Of a stretch of DNA of 64,000 nt, positions 11,576 through 20,688 are shown piece after piece. Where the stretch lies: assembly GCF_900460345.1 (NCBI RefSeq), contig NZ_UHHW01000002.1:1798001-1862000 (forward strand), read 5' to 3'. Made by a program: the position numbers and the translations under genes. The notes beneath the pieces are model-generated. The model did not search any database. It was not told the origin of the DNA and worked only from the letters and a program-made list of their open reading frames with translations. How positions within the stretch are numbered: the stretch's first letter is position 1; every line of letters starts with the position of its first letter. Origin of the DNA: Trueperella pyogenes (GTDB lineage: Bacteria > Actinomycetota > Actinomycetes > Actinomycetales > Actinomycetaceae).

Positions 11576-13247
11576 TAACGGAAAAAATATGGATTTAGAC
11601 TTTGTAGATTTTGATGGCGTCCCCTTCACAGTGCCTGAGTCAAACTTTGTAGTCTTCCGTGCTGAAAACTCCTTAGAGATCTATTGCGTCGAGTACGAGA
11701 GGCCTCTCACTGATTGTCTGGTTGCAGAGATTCACCCATCGCCCAGAAACATGGAATTCGATGCCCAAGCCCGTGATGGTCACTTCAGGTTCGGCACTTG
11801 CGAAGTGGCAGTTTACAAGAATTCCCTCTGGATTCACTCAACGGATGCGATCGTGGTGAAAAAGAATCAAAATCGCCTCTCCCAAACAGTGTCATTCCAT
11901 GATGTCAGCGATGATCCAGAAGCTAGAGATGTAAGGATTTCTTACTCAGGCGCCCTTGTACCCGCTGATGGAGAAGTTCCCACATCGTGGCTCGCCTTCC
12001 GCGAAATCGCGGATGCTGTTGTCGAGCGCTGGATGGAGAAGATGCCACGAGTTTCTGAGCGGCGCATACCCATGGCACGCCAGTGCTGGTGGGTACTCGG
12101 TGGGAACCAGGTGAGATTTGCTGGCTCTGACGGGGAAATACTCCGTGGCATCGTTCCTTCGAAGCTCGGATACGTAGGACTCTGGCAGTGGGATGCTTAT
12201 TTCATCGCAGTAGGAATCGCTAACGGTGATCTCAATATCGCTCTGGAACAGCTACGAAATGTCGTTAAGTTCCAGACCGATACCGGACAGCTTCCGGACG
12301 TGGTCTTTCCCGGAGGCGTCCTCATAGATTCCTCAGATCTGCCGGAGGCGGACCGTAAAAAACTGGAAGCAGACGGTTCACCCACAGTTGGTGGGCGTAC
12401 TGTCCCGCTGACTAAGCCTCCATTGTTGGCCTGGACTATCGAGCAGATTCTTACAGGCCGCAGCGATACAGTGCGTCATCAGCTTATAAAAGAATTTGCA
12501 GTCATCGTTGCTAATAATCAGGAGTGGTGGTTCAGTCATTCGGATATCCGAGGTGAGGGATTACCGGAATATCTACACCCATACTCGTCTGGACTCGACG
12601 ATTCACCTGTTTTCGACCACCAGGTTCCAGTCCCTACGGCAGACTTAGCCGCGTATCTCAGCGTTCAAGACCTCATCCTGAGTGACTGGTTCTTAGACCA
12701 TCCTGAGCAGTCGATAGTCTATGCAGAGAGAAGCCAACGGACGCATAAGAAATTGCTCGATTTGTGGGACGAAGACCTGGGGATGTTCAGGTGCGGGTAC
12801 GATGTGCAGACCCTTCAACACCGGACAATCGTCTCATTGCTCGGGGTATTCGACGGACGGCTCCCCGCACCAATGATCAAAGGCGTACTGAACGATATCC
12901 AGGTTCCCACGCGATTTGCAGCAAATTATCCACTTCCCACAGTGTCTTTCGATGATATCGGGTATCGAGAGGACACCATGTGGAGGGGACCTACGTGGAT
13001 CAACACGACCTTTCTCGTTGCCGACGGCTTAGACCGTCATGGTTACTCAGCAGAAGCTCGGCGACTGCGTGTTGCAATCCTTGATAGCCTTGAACGAGCG
13101 GGCGGCCCGGTCGAGTACCTGGATTCGACCTCCGGCAATCGTTGTGACACCGCAGTTAGAAACTTTTCGTGGTCTGCGGCTCTGTACATAGAGTGTGCGG
13201 TTCGCGAGTTTTCTGAATCGCCATACCGAAGAGCATCCGATGCGTAA
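11565..13247 (+). CDS. six-hairpin (alpha/alpha)6 glycoside hydrolase, GH63/trehalase-like
   Basis: About 560 residues, with no signal peptide, so it acts in the cytoplasm on the sugar brought in by importer A. Residues about 1-150 form a beta-rich N-terminal part; from about 180 on the toroid glycosidase motifs appear: GYVGLWQWDAYFIAVG, LPEYLHPYSSGLDDSPVFD (the Asp pair is the usual general-acid region), and near the C-terminus REDTMWRGPTWINTTF. This pattern matches the GH63/MGH1-like group, whose members cleave alpha-glucosides or alpha-mannosyl compounds. The linkage cannot be read from sequence. GTG 11565 overlaps the permease by 11 bases; ATG 11589 is an equally possible start. Confidence 0.82.
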   Translation: MAADNGKNMDLDFVDFDGVPFTVPESNFVVFRAENSLEIYCVEYERPLTDCLVAEIHPSPRNMEFDAQARDGHFRFGTCEVAVYKNSLWIHSTDAIVVKKNQNRLSQTVSFHDVSDDPEARDVRISYSGALVPADGEVPTSWLAFREIADAVVERWMEKMPRVSERRIPMARQCWWVLGGNQVRFAGSDGEILRGIVPSKLGYVGLWQWDAYFIAVGIANGDLNIALEQLRNVVKFQTDTGQLPDVVFPGGVLIDSSDLPEADRKKLEADGSPTVGGRTVPLTKPPLLAWTIEQILTGRSDTVRHQLIKEFAVIVANNQEWWFSHSDIRGEGLPEYLHPYSSGLDDSPVFDHQVPVPTADLAAYLSVQDLILSDWFLDHPEQSIVYAERSQRTHKKLLDLWDEDLGMFRCGYDVQTLQHRTIVSLLGVFDGRLPAPMIKGVLNDIQVPTRFAANYPLPTVSFDDIGYREDTMWRGPTWINTTFLVADGLDRHGYSAEARRLRVAILDSLERAGGPVEYLDSTSGNRCDTAVRNFSWSAALYIECAVREFSESPYRRASDA

Positions 13248-13292
13248 AGTCGGCGTATGTCAGCGAGTAGAAAAGTAGGCCATCTAAGTTAA

Positions 13293-14321
13293 CTATCGAG
13301 ACGTCGATTCTCTCACTAACAATTCGTATCCAACAGTCACGTCAGATAGCCTCACATCCGGCGTCTCGAACAAGATTTGTAAGCCTTCAACTGCCTTGCG
13401 TGCGATTACGGAGATATCGGCCGAGATTGTCGTGATTGACGGCGTCGAGTAGGCGGCGAATGGGATATTATCCCAACCCGAAATCATCACATCACCCGGT
13501 ATCCTGAGACCAGCCTCCTGGCATGCGCGTTGTGCACCAAGCGCCAGTAAATCATTCATACATATAATGACATCCGGAAGTGGCTCTTTGCCCAGATAAG
13601 CAGCGACTGTATCGTAGCCATTGACCATTGTCCATGGGGATGCGGGAAGCTGTCTCCAAGAATTAGAAGTGAATCCGTGCGCTTCGGCAGTCGCGAGAAA
13701 GCCTTCCATTCTGAACCGGCCAGCAGATCGAGTAGCCATCGTATCGGAATCCCCCACTATCCAAAATGATTGCGCACCGCCATCAATGAGATGACCCATC
13801 ATTTTCTTAGCAGCGCTCACATTGTCAATCGATAGATGTAGCAGACCGGCGTCGCGAATTCTCTCCCCCAGGAGGACGACTGGTATCCCCAGCTCCAATT
13901 CACGAAGTTCTCGTCCAGATAGCTCAATGGGGGAGATAATAAGTCCGTCCACGGAGCCCATATAGAAATTTTGCAGTACCTGACGCTCAATATTCGCACT
14001 ACCACGCGTTTCTCGCACAATAAGTGTCAGCCCAGCGCGTGTTGCCTCATCCTGAATAGCCTGGGCCAACATAGAAAAATAAGGCCACGTAATGTCAGGC
14101 ACTGCAAGCGCAATCAGCTTCGTGCGTCCTGTCCGCAGTCGACGAGCAGCTTCGTTTGGACGATATCCGATTTCGTCAATAGCTTTAAGCACACGTTCGC
14201 GCGTGTATGGTGAAACGTGGCGGTAGTTACGAACGACATTAGAAACCGTACGCTGCGAGACGCCGGCCTTCTCGGCGACATCCTTCATATTAGGTATGCG
14301 CATCTGCCTCCGGTCAGTCAC
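13293..14321 (-). CDS. LacI-family transcriptional repressor, GH2 operon
   Basis: This 342-residue protein has a clear LacI head (NMKDVAEKAGVSQRTVSNVV, then YRHVSPYTRERVLKAIDEIGYRPNEAARRL) and a sugar-sensing core ending in VMISGWDNIPFAAYSTPSITTIS. It lies downstream of the CUT1 importer B operon on the same strand, beyond a hairpin, and converges with the importer A glycosidase gene. It could regulate either cluster; same-strand adjacency favours importer B and the GH2 enzyme. The start is GTG 14321 with GGGGGAG nearby; ATG 14303 with GGAGG is an alternative. Confidence 0.88.
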   Translation of the reverse strand: MTDRRQMRIPNMKDVAEKAGVSQRTVSNVVRNYRHVSPYTRERVLKAIDEIGYRPNEAARRLRTGRTKLIALAVPDITWPYFSMLAQAIQDEATRAGLTLIVRETRGSANIERQVLQNFYMGSVDGLIISPIELSGRELRELELGIPVVLLGERIRDAGLLHLSIDNVSAAKKMMGHLIDGGAQSFWIVGDSDTMATRSAGRFRMEGFLATAEAHGFTSNSWRQLPASPWTMVNGYDTVAAYLGKEPLPDVIICMNDLLALGAQRACQEAGLRIPGDVMISGWDNIPFAAYSTPSITTISADISVIARKAVEGLQILFETPDVRLSDVTVGYELLVRESTSR

Positions 14322-14355
14322 TCACTCCCCCTTGTTTTTCACCCCCTACGATAGC

Positions 14356-14386
14356 GGTGGGCCAAGCTGCCCTAGCTTGGCCCACC
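14356..14386 (-). terminator. hairpin after importer B binding protein
   Basis: A perfect 12-bp stem pairs GGTGGGCCAAGC (14356-14367) with GCTTGGCCCACC (14375-14386) around a 7-base loop. It sits 9 bases past the stop codon of the binding-protein gene, and would end the GH2-importer transcript before the regulator gene. Confidence 0.75.
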
Positions 14387-14395
14387 AGGCTACAC

Positions 14396-15781
14396 TCACT
14401 TCAGCGAATTCTCGATCGCTTTTTGCATGTTTTCGAGTGCAGTATCGACAGGCGTCTTGTTAAGCCACGTCGATTCTACATGCTGTTGTATCTCGGCGCT
14501 GATGGCCGGCCATTCCACCAGCCTTGGCTGCATGCGCGCGTACTCCATCGCGGTCTTGAGGTATTCTTCACGGTGCGGAGCATTCTTGTATTCCTCTGAC
14601 AGAAGGGCGGTTTTCGCGGACGCCATATGGCCTGTGGCCACGGCCCACTCACCGGTGTGCTCGTACAGGAACTTAACGAACTCAACTGCGGCACGGTATT
14701 TCACTGGATTGGCCTTAGCCTGGACTGGAATTGCCCACGTGTGCGAGTTCGCCCATGTGGCTGCCTTGGAAAACAGCATCGGAGCATCCGCCACTTGGTA
14801 TTTAAAAGGCGCTTCCTTCGAATACTGGTCAACAGCCCACACTCCGTTGTACATCATCGCCGAGTCACCACGCAGGAACGCCTGCTGCGAGGCGTCGTAG
14901 TCGTGAGTAGGAGTGGTATAGCCCTTATTCACGAGCTCGTTGATGAAACCTAGCGCAACTTTGGCCGATTCAGACGTCGCATTCGCTGACTTAGAATAAG
15001 CGTCAATAAAGTCTTCGCCTTGTTGCCAGACAAGAGCCATCCACAGGCGCGATCCCATCGGATCGTTAGATAGTGCGATGTCGATGAAATTCTTGCCTGT
15101 CTTCGCCTTGACCTGCTCTGCGTCAGCGAGGAATTTCTCCGGCGTCGTTGGCATTTCGTACGTTCCGTCAGGCTTTGTCAGACCCGCTTCCTTCAGAATA
15201 TCCATATTGAGATGCGCGACTGTAGCGTGGATATCAAAAGGTACCGCGTAGTTCTTCCCACCGAACTTTACGGCATCGGCAGCTGCATCGGTTGCATCTT
15301 TCAGATCGACGCCGATTTTGTCGTTCAATTCGAGCAAAGCTCCGCGCGATGCATAGTCCGGAAGGTTTGACCCATGCATAACGGTTACATCCGGCCGATC
15401 TGCACTGGCGAGGGCTGCATTCAAACCGTCGTAAAAAGAGTGCCAGGTTGCCCCACCCAGGCGTTCAACCTTAATCCCCCATTTATTTTCGTCAACAAAC
15501 TGATTCGTGAGAATCTGAATAGCCTCACACTCATTAGTGGCTTTGGCAATATCTGTCACGCCCATTGTCGTATCATCACAATCACCAAAGAAACGCGCCA
15601 ACGTAATACTCTGCCCCTTGAGTTGATCGTCTGTCACTGCACCAATGCCTTCGACGACCTTCATCGGGTCATCTGCGCTAGCCGCGCTAGATGAGTCTTT
15701 CGCGCCACCGTTCATGCCGCACCCGCTCAGAGCCAGCGCAAAGCCAACAACCCCTACCATTATCTTCTTCGTCAACTTCAT
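14396..15781 (-). CDS. sugar ABC substrate-binding lipoprotein (CUT1), importer B
   Basis: A 461-residue lipoprotein whose true start is ATG 15781, with AAAGGA upstream; the open frame extends further but is unrelated sequence that overlaps the permease. The signal peptide MKLTKKIMVGVVGFALALSG leads to the lipobox Cys in SGCG (Cys about 21). A TDIAKATNECEAIQILTNQF region, RPDVTVMHGSNLPDYA and AMMYNGVWAVDQ are typical of extracellular sugar-binding proteins. It is the last gene of a GH2-permease-permease-binding protein operon, an inverted order compared with importer A. Confidence 0.9.
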   Translation of the reverse strand: MKLTKKIMVGVVGFALALSGCGMNGGAKDSSSAASADDPMKVVEGIGAVTDDQLKGQSITLARFFGDCDDTTMGVTDIAKATNECEAIQILTNQFVDENKWGIKVERLGGATWHSFYDGLNAALASADRPDVTVMHGSNLPDYASRGALLELNDKIGVDLKDATDAAADAVKFGGKNYAVPFDIHATVAHLNMDILKEAGLTKPDGTYEMPTTPEKFLADAEQVKAKTGKNFIDIALSNDPMGSRLWMALVWQQGEDFIDAYSKSANATSESAKVALGFINELVNKGYTTPTHDYDASQQAFLRGDSAMMYNGVWAVDQYSKEAPFKYQVADAPMLFSKAATWANSHTWAIPVQAKANPVKYRAAVEFVKFLYEHTGEWAVATGHMASAKTALLSEEYKNAPHREEYLKTAMEYARMQPRLVEWPAISAEIQQHVESTWLNKTPVDTALENMQKAIENSLK

Positions 15782-15800
15782 TGTTGATTCCTTTCCTGTT

Positions 15801-16700
15801 TTACTTTCCGCCGCTAGACATCGAGATCCCCCGCATGAGGTACTTTTGCAAAAGCAGAAATACCAACAACAGCGGAAGTGAACCGAGGATGCCTCTCGCC
15901 ATAAGTGATCCCAGCTCCGTAGCCTGGGCAAAGTTACCCTGCATGGAAGCGAGGCCCGTTGTAATCGTGAACATCTCGGGCTTAGTCGCCGAGACAAGAG
16001 GCCAGAGATAGTCATTCCAACTCTGGATAAAGGTGAATGTAGCCAAGGCAATCATGGAAGGTACTGCCATCGGCAACATCACCGAATAGAAAACTCGCCA
16101 TTGAGAAGCACCATCAACTCGAGCTGCCTCTTCCATCTCTTTAGGAACCTGTGAGAAGAACTGCGTCATGATGAAGACGCCCAAAGGAAAAGTTACTCGT
16201 GGCGCTATCAGGGCGGTGTATGTGTTGTGCAGGTCCGCGTCGGCAAACATCATAAAGAGCGGGATAAACATCGCTTCTTTCGGCACCATCATGCCCGCCA
16301 AGGTCAGGCCATAAACTGCCAACTTACCGGGGAAACTCAGCTTAGAAAACGCATATCCGGCAGTTGCGCACACAAACACCGTAAGAACCGTCGCGATCAG
16401 TGTAACTACCGCGGAGTTGATGAACCACTGTATCGTCAAGCCGTTGTGCAGCACATCCGCATAATTGCTGAGTGTAAAGCCCTGCGGAATAATCCTTTGA
16501 GAATCGACCTTCAATAACTCATTCGGCGTCAGGGACAAGGAAAAAATCCAAATTAAGGGAAGAGTCCAGAATAGACAGAGCACAATCATTGCCACGTGAT
16601 ACATGCGTTCCCCGATCCGACTCCGCGTGGCCGCAGGCTCGTCCGCTTTCATCAATATAGCTGGCTTATGCACTCTGGAACGGTACTTTTCCATAATCAT
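15801..16700 (-). CDS. sugar ABC permease, MalG type, importer B
   Basis: A 299-residue membrane protein with six hydrophobic segments and the EAA loop EMEEAARVDGASQWRVFY near residue 190. The phrase IFSLSLTPNE after segment one corresponds to the SF/SL-K-x-E/P region of MalG-type subunits. Its ATG overlaps the stop of the upstream permease in an ATGA arrangement, which implies coupled translation. Confidence 0.92.
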   Translation of the reverse strand: MIMEKYRSRVHKPAILMKADEPAATRSRIGERMYHVAMIVLCLFWTLPLIWIFSLSLTPNELLKVDSQRIIPQGFTLSNYADVLHNGLTIQWFINSAVVTLIATVLTVFVCATAGYAFSKLSFPGKLAVYGLTLAGMMVPKEAMFIPLFMMFADADLHNTYTALIAPRVTFPLGVFIMTQFFSQVPKEMEEAARVDGASQWRVFYSVMLPMAVPSMIALATFTFIQSWNDYLWPLVSATKPEMFTITTGLASMQGNFAQATELGSLMARGILGSLPLLLVFLLLQKYLMRGISMSSGGK

Positions 16701-17773
16701 CGGAGCTTCCTTTCACGCGACATGAGAAATTGGATGAAGGACACCAACACCATCACCACGAATAGGAAGAGCGACATCGCCGATGCATAGCCCAGTTCCA
16801 TGTCCCGAAAACCTGTTTGATAGATGTAGCGCACAATGACATCCGTCGTATTTCCCGGCCCACCGCCAGTCATAATGTTGACCTGCCCAAAGATCTGAAA
16901 GGAAGCGATTATTTGGGTCACCATGACGAGTAGCGTGACATGGCTTAATCCAGGGAGGGTGATGTAGCGAAATCGCATCCATCTACCGGCACCGTCAATT
17001 TCGGCTGCCTCGTACAAGGCGGGATCGATATCTTGCAAGCCAGCGCCGAAAAGGATCATGTTGAAACCGACAGTCCACCACACTGTCGTTAAGATTATTG
17101 CCCCCATCGCAAACCTTGGATCGGAAAGCCAGGCAATCGGCGTTTGACCGACGATCTCTGTCAGTTTTCCAATGAGTCCGCGAGAGGGGTTGAGGAGATA
17201 GCCCCATATCAGAGTCGCAACCGAGACGGGCAAAATATAGGGGACAAATAGCGCCGCACGATAAAGCCCCGTCATTCTCCGTTTTGGTTTGTTCAACAAT
17301 AAGGCGAATATCAGCCCCAAAGTGGCGATAATCGGCGTCGAGACGACTGTGAAGACCACTGTATTCCGAAACGCATTCCAGAAACGTGGATCGTTCCATG
17401 ACCCGCCTTCCCCAGGGTGAAAGCCCATCAAAAGAACGACGAGAACTACGCCAACGATTAACGTGATGTCACCAACGTTGTACTCGCGCCTCGATCTCCA
17501 CCCCCAAAAGACGGCAAACGCGAGGAGGACTAAGCGTGCCTGCCACTGGGCTGTTATTGACCAGACAATGTGTTCTCCACCCAACATACGCAGATAGTTA
17601 TCGATCCCTAGCCATTGAGGGGCATTTCCCAAGAGTGGCCAGTCGAATAAACTCATCAGCACTGCCTGAACGACCGGGTAAAGTATGAACGCTATATAGA
17701 AAACCAAGAACGGGACAACGAAGCTGAAATTCACTAACCATTCTTTGCGCCTGTTTTTCGACGTCGCAAACAC
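16697..17773 (-). CDS. sugar ABC permease, MalF type, importer B
   Basis: A 358-residue permease, longer than usual because of an insertion between the first and second hydrophobic blocks (about residues 70-125) that adds extra membrane segments around RLVLLAFAVFWGW and VGVVLVVLLMGFH. The EAA loop ALYEAAEIDGAGRWMRFRYI lies near residue 258. It starts at GTG 17773, sharing one base with the TAG stop of the GH2 gene. The partner is the MalG-type permease that follows. Confidence 0.9.
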   Translation of the reverse strand: MFATSKNRRKEWLVNFSFVVPFLVFYIAFILYPVVQAVLMSLFDWPLLGNAPQWLGIDNYLRMLGGEHIVWSITAQWQARLVLLAFAVFWGWRSRREYNVGDITLIVGVVLVVLLMGFHPGEGGSWNDPRFWNAFRNTVVFTVVSTPIIATLGLIFALLLNKPKRRMTGLYRAALFVPYILPVSVATLIWGYLLNPSRGLIGKLTEIVGQTPIAWLSDPRFAMGAIILTTVWWTVGFNMILFGAGLQDIDPALYEAAEIDGAGRWMRFRYITLPGLSHVTLLVMVTQIIASFQIFGQVNIMTGGGPGNTTDVIVRYIYQTGFRDMELGYASAMSLFLFVVMVLVSFIQFLMSRERKLR

Positions 17774-19602
17774 TACTCCTCACCTCCAGTCAACTGGTTA
17801 AATCGCCGTGGGCGGATCTGTTCATGGAACTTATCGCCCAAAACAAACGTTCGGATACGCTCAAGTGGTATCTTGGGCACGCGTTCCTCGGTGAGTAAGC
17901 CGTTCGTTTCCTGGAGTGTGTCGGTTAACTGCGTGTAGCACCAACCCGTCAAGACAGTTGATGTATAAAGCCCTTCAAAGAGCGACGAGACCGCATCGGC
18001 AAACTCTGCAGGACTGCCCACGATCGCATAGCCCCACGAGGACTCTTCACTTTCTTTTAGAGAGATGCCTCCGAATTCGGTGACCATTACCGGCCGACCT
18101 TCAATGTCTCCAGACAGAAGAATTGGCCTACCTTGTGGCCCAACGCCATGCACCGTCTTGTTGATCTCCTCTAGCCCACGATATGCAACAGCGAGCTCTT
18201 CGCCCGTCGTTGCATAGTCATGAGTAGAGACAATGTCCGTATCTAGCTGCTCCCAACCGTCGTTAGCCACAACGAGTCGGGTCGCATCCTTTGCTCGCGT
18301 AAGCTCGATGATCGAATTCACGAAGTGTCTCTGGCTAGGATTGGTTGAGACGAGATCTACGCCCCAACTCTCGTTAAATGGCATCCAGACCACGATAGAT
18401 GGACTTGATGCATCACGATCGAGGATTGAATTCCACTGTGCCATCGTCCAGTTGACAGCTCGGCGCGAATACTCGAAAGCTGCCGGAAACTCGGCCCACA
18501 CCATAATCCCCAGATGGTCAGCCATTGCAAGATAACGCCGATCGGGCGTTCGTTGGTGAACGCGGACTGTGTTGAAGCCCATGTCGACGGTAAGCCTGAG
18601 ATCGTCCAACTGTTTTTCTAAACTTGGCGCGGTGAAGAAACTCTCCCGCCAGTAGCCCTGGTCAAGAACACCACGAACGAAAATGGGCTTACGGTTAATC
18701 CGCAAATACCCCTTAGCTGTGTCTACTGAGCGCAGACCCACATAGGAGAAAACTCGATCATACGAACCTGGCACCTCGAGTTCGACTTCTGCATCGACCA
18801 GATTGGGGTTGCCAGGAAACCACAAAAGCTCATGCCAATCCGTGCGATTGCGCGCCTGTGGAATCTCTACTGCCACGGTTGCTGACAGGCCAGTAACAGA
18901 AGCTGTCACATGAGCCAACTTCCGCTCCCGCAAGGATAGAGAAACGGAAATATTTCCTTCAGAAACCCACGTCGAAAAAGCGACCTCTGCACTTAGCCGT
19001 GCACTGTCGAGATCGAATGCCCAATAAATCTGCTCAATAGCAATGCGCGGGACGGCCTCAACCCAAACATCTCGCCAGATACCAGTTGTACGTCGATACC
19101 AGATCCCATGAGGCGCCTCCGACCAGTCTTGTTTGCCCCGTGGCTGGCTCTTATCAAACCGCCGATCTTGTGCCCGAACCACAACCGTGTATTCTGACCC
19201 CTCTGGGAGATCTACGGAAAAGGATGTACCACCACCAACGTGAGCGATGAGATGGTCTCCATTGACCCACACGTCCGTCTCAAAATCCACAGCTTCAAAG
19301 TTCAGGCGGTGTACTCGATCACTGCTTTTTGCTGGAAGATCTTCATCCGTGATGACCTTTCGATACCACACGATGTCGCAATCAGAGAAGTCTTCCCGCT
19401 CCGACAGCCGACTTCCAGGGGGAAAAGGAACGGTAATCTCTTCCTGATATGGATCGACGATGTCGAACCAACGCTCCAGGAGTCCCCTATCATCTGGATC
19501 TTCAGCAAACTGCCAATCGCCGTTCAAACTGACCCAATCTTTTCGACGCAATTGGGGACGAGGATGCACTAGTAATGAGTGTAAATCTTCATTGATCAAC
19601 AT
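17773..19602 (-). CDS. GH2 beta-glycosidase (beta-galactosidase/beta-glucuronidase type)
   Basis: This 609-residue cytoplasmic GH2 enzyme belongs to the short group lacking the LacZ C-terminal domain. The sugar-binding domain covers about 20-190 (SLNGDWQFAEDPDD, then RRTTGIWRDVWVE), an Ig-like domain about 190-290, and the TIM barrel about 290-600. The acid/base Glu is residue 411 in FNESWG and the nucleophile is Glu 509 in VTEFGG. It leads the importer B operon, so it most likely hydrolyses the beta-linked oligosaccharide imported by that system. Terminal specificity (galactose, glucuronic acid, mannose or arabinose) is not resolvable by eye. Confidence 0.9.
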   Translation of the reverse strand: MLINEDLHSLLVHPRPQLRRKDWVSLNGDWQFAEDPDDRGLLERWFDIVDPYQEEITVPFPPGSRLSEREDFSDCDIVWYRKVITDEDLPAKSSDRVHRLNFEAVDFETDVWVNGDHLIAHVGGGTSFSVDLPEGSEYTVVVRAQDRRFDKSQPRGKQDWSEAPHGIWYRRTTGIWRDVWVEAVPRIAIEQIYWAFDLDSARLSAEVAFSTWVSEGNISVSLSLRERKLAHVTASVTGLSATVAVEIPQARNRTDWHELLWFPGNPNLVDAEVELEVPGSYDRVFSYVGLRSVDTAKGYLRINRKPIFVRGVLDQGYWRESFFTAPSLEKQLDDLRLTVDMGFNTVRVHQRTPDRRYLAMADHLGIMVWAEFPAAFEYSRRAVNWTMAQWNSILDRDASSPSIVVWMPFNESWGVDLVSTNPSQRHFVNSIIELTRAKDATRLVVANDGWEQLDTDIVSTHDYATTGEELAVAYRGLEEINKTVHGVGPQGRPILLSGDIEGRPVMVTEFGGISLKESEESSWGYAIVGSPAEFADAVSSLFEGLYTSTVLTGWCYTQLTDTLQETNGLLTEERVPKIPLERIRTFVLGDKFHEQIRPRRFNQLTGGEE

Positions 19603-19622
19603 GTCGCCATGCTATTACGAAT

Positions 19623-19640
19623 ATTTGCTACGTGGCAAAT
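19623..19640. promoter_or_regulatory. candidate LacI-type operator upstream of the GH2 operon
   Basis: An 18-bp near-perfect palindrome, ATTTGCTAC/GTGGCAAAT, with one mismatch and a central CG. It lies 20 bases upstream of the GH2 start, exactly where a repressor would block transcription. The LacI protein encoded at 13293-14321 is the obvious candidate ligand. Confidence 0.5.
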
Positions 19641-19702
19641 CTATGCGGCAACTCACACCATAAAGTTAGGAGCAGCCTTTAAATGAAGATTTCTAGCCGC
19701 TA

Positions 19703-20614
19703 CTACATCTGTGTGACGCGGCAACGGACCTCGGCATGAAGCTTGCTCATCTCGCCGGGTTCACGAAGGATCTGGGAGACGATCTCGGGTCGATTGTAGG
19801 AATCTGTCATCGCTGCACACGGTTCGATCGCAACTGATGCATTCCTCCCACGTATGAGGTTCCCGCCCGAGTACAGATGGAAGAGGGCTCTTCCAAGAGC
19901 TTGCGGCGCATCATCGGCATTGAAAGAGACCGCTAGCATTCGATCCGGCATCTTCAACGTCGCCGTGTAGGATCCGTCCATCGCCGATAAACCAGTGACA
20001 GCGAAGTCGTCGTCAGGGTCAAGTGCGAAGGTACGCTCCGATAGCTTTACAAACGCTTCCTCTCCGGGCAGGGGGATCAGCGCACGGTCCACCAAGATCC
20101 GATAGTCTCCAGGAACCGTCACCACGGCGTCGTCTAATGATTCGACCAAAAAATACGGATGCCAGCCCAAGGTGATTGGAGCTCGACGATCCGAGTTGTT
20201 GGTCGTGGTCAGAGAAAAGCGAAGCAGATCGCCCTCGATCTCGTAACGAACACAAACCGAGATATCGAACGGATACACATCATCTGCCTGACGTCCTCCA
20301 TTCAGCTCTACCCAGTTCTTTCCTCGAACATATTGAAAATCGTAGGTGGTAAATAGGCCATGTAGTCCTTCATCGCCGCAGATAGGTTCCACGTCGTGTA
20401 CGACGGCGTCGTCGTCAATCCACCTGGCCCCGGCGAGTCGATTCGACCAGGGCGTCAAGACGGCGCAACGGTAGCCGTCCAAAGTGCGCAACTCAGTCTC
20501 GTCTACGTACCCGTCGATAACTTCGCGACCAGCGACATTCCACGACAAAAGTGTGGCGCCGATACTCGAGACCTTCGCATACGAAGTACCGTCAGTCAGT
20601 TCAATAATCACCAT
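19703..20614 (-). CDS. aldose 1-epimerase (galactose mutarotase family)
   Basis: A 303-residue mutarotase-fold protein. Landmarks are the N-terminal SIGATLLSWNVAGREVIDGY, the PWSNRLAGARW stretch, the His-containing GDEGLHGL, a central LGWHPYFLV (catalytic His) and a C-terminal AVSIEPC-like segment (SVAIEPCAAMTDSYNRPE) with the catalytic acid. It interconverts alpha and beta anomers of aldoses, supporting beta-galactoside or beta-glycoside breakdown. It precedes the GH2 gene on the same strand with a 100-base gap containing the operator candidate. A hairpin just upstream (20633-20674) leaves little room for a promoter of its own. Confidence 0.9.
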   Translation of the reverse strand: MVIIELTDGTSYAKVSSIGATLLSWNVAGREVIDGYVDETELRTLDGYRCAVLTPWSNRLAGARWIDDDAVVHDVEPICGDEGLHGLFTTYDFQYVRGKNWVELNGGRQADDVYPFDISVCVRYEIEGDLLRFSLTTTNNSDRRAPITLGWHPYFLVESLDDAVVTVPGDYRILVDRALIPLPGEEAFVKLSERTFALDPDDDFAVTGLSAMDGSYTATLKMPDRMLAVSFNADDAPQALGRALFHLYSGGNLIRGRNASVAIEPCAAMTDSYNRPEIVSQILREPGEMSKLHAEVRCRVTQM

Positions 20615-20632
20615 TCATACTTTCTCTACGGA

Positions 20633-20674
20633 CCCTGTATGGGTGCGACCGAATTCGAGCACACCCATACAGGG
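20633..20674 (-). terminator. hairpin terminator after nhaC
   Basis: A perfect 13-bp stem pairs CCCTGTATGGGTG (20633-20645) with CACCCATACAGGG (20662-20674), with a 16-base loop. It lies 14 bases past the nhaC stop codon and would separate that unit from the mutarotase gene. Confidence 0.75.
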
Positions 20675-20688
20675 CCAATGGCAAGGGC

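Noticed and set aside
15782..16051. A 90-residue N-terminal extension of the importer B binding protein.
   Set aside because: It overlaps the permease gene out of frame and would destroy the lipoprotein signal peptide, which starts correctly at 15781.
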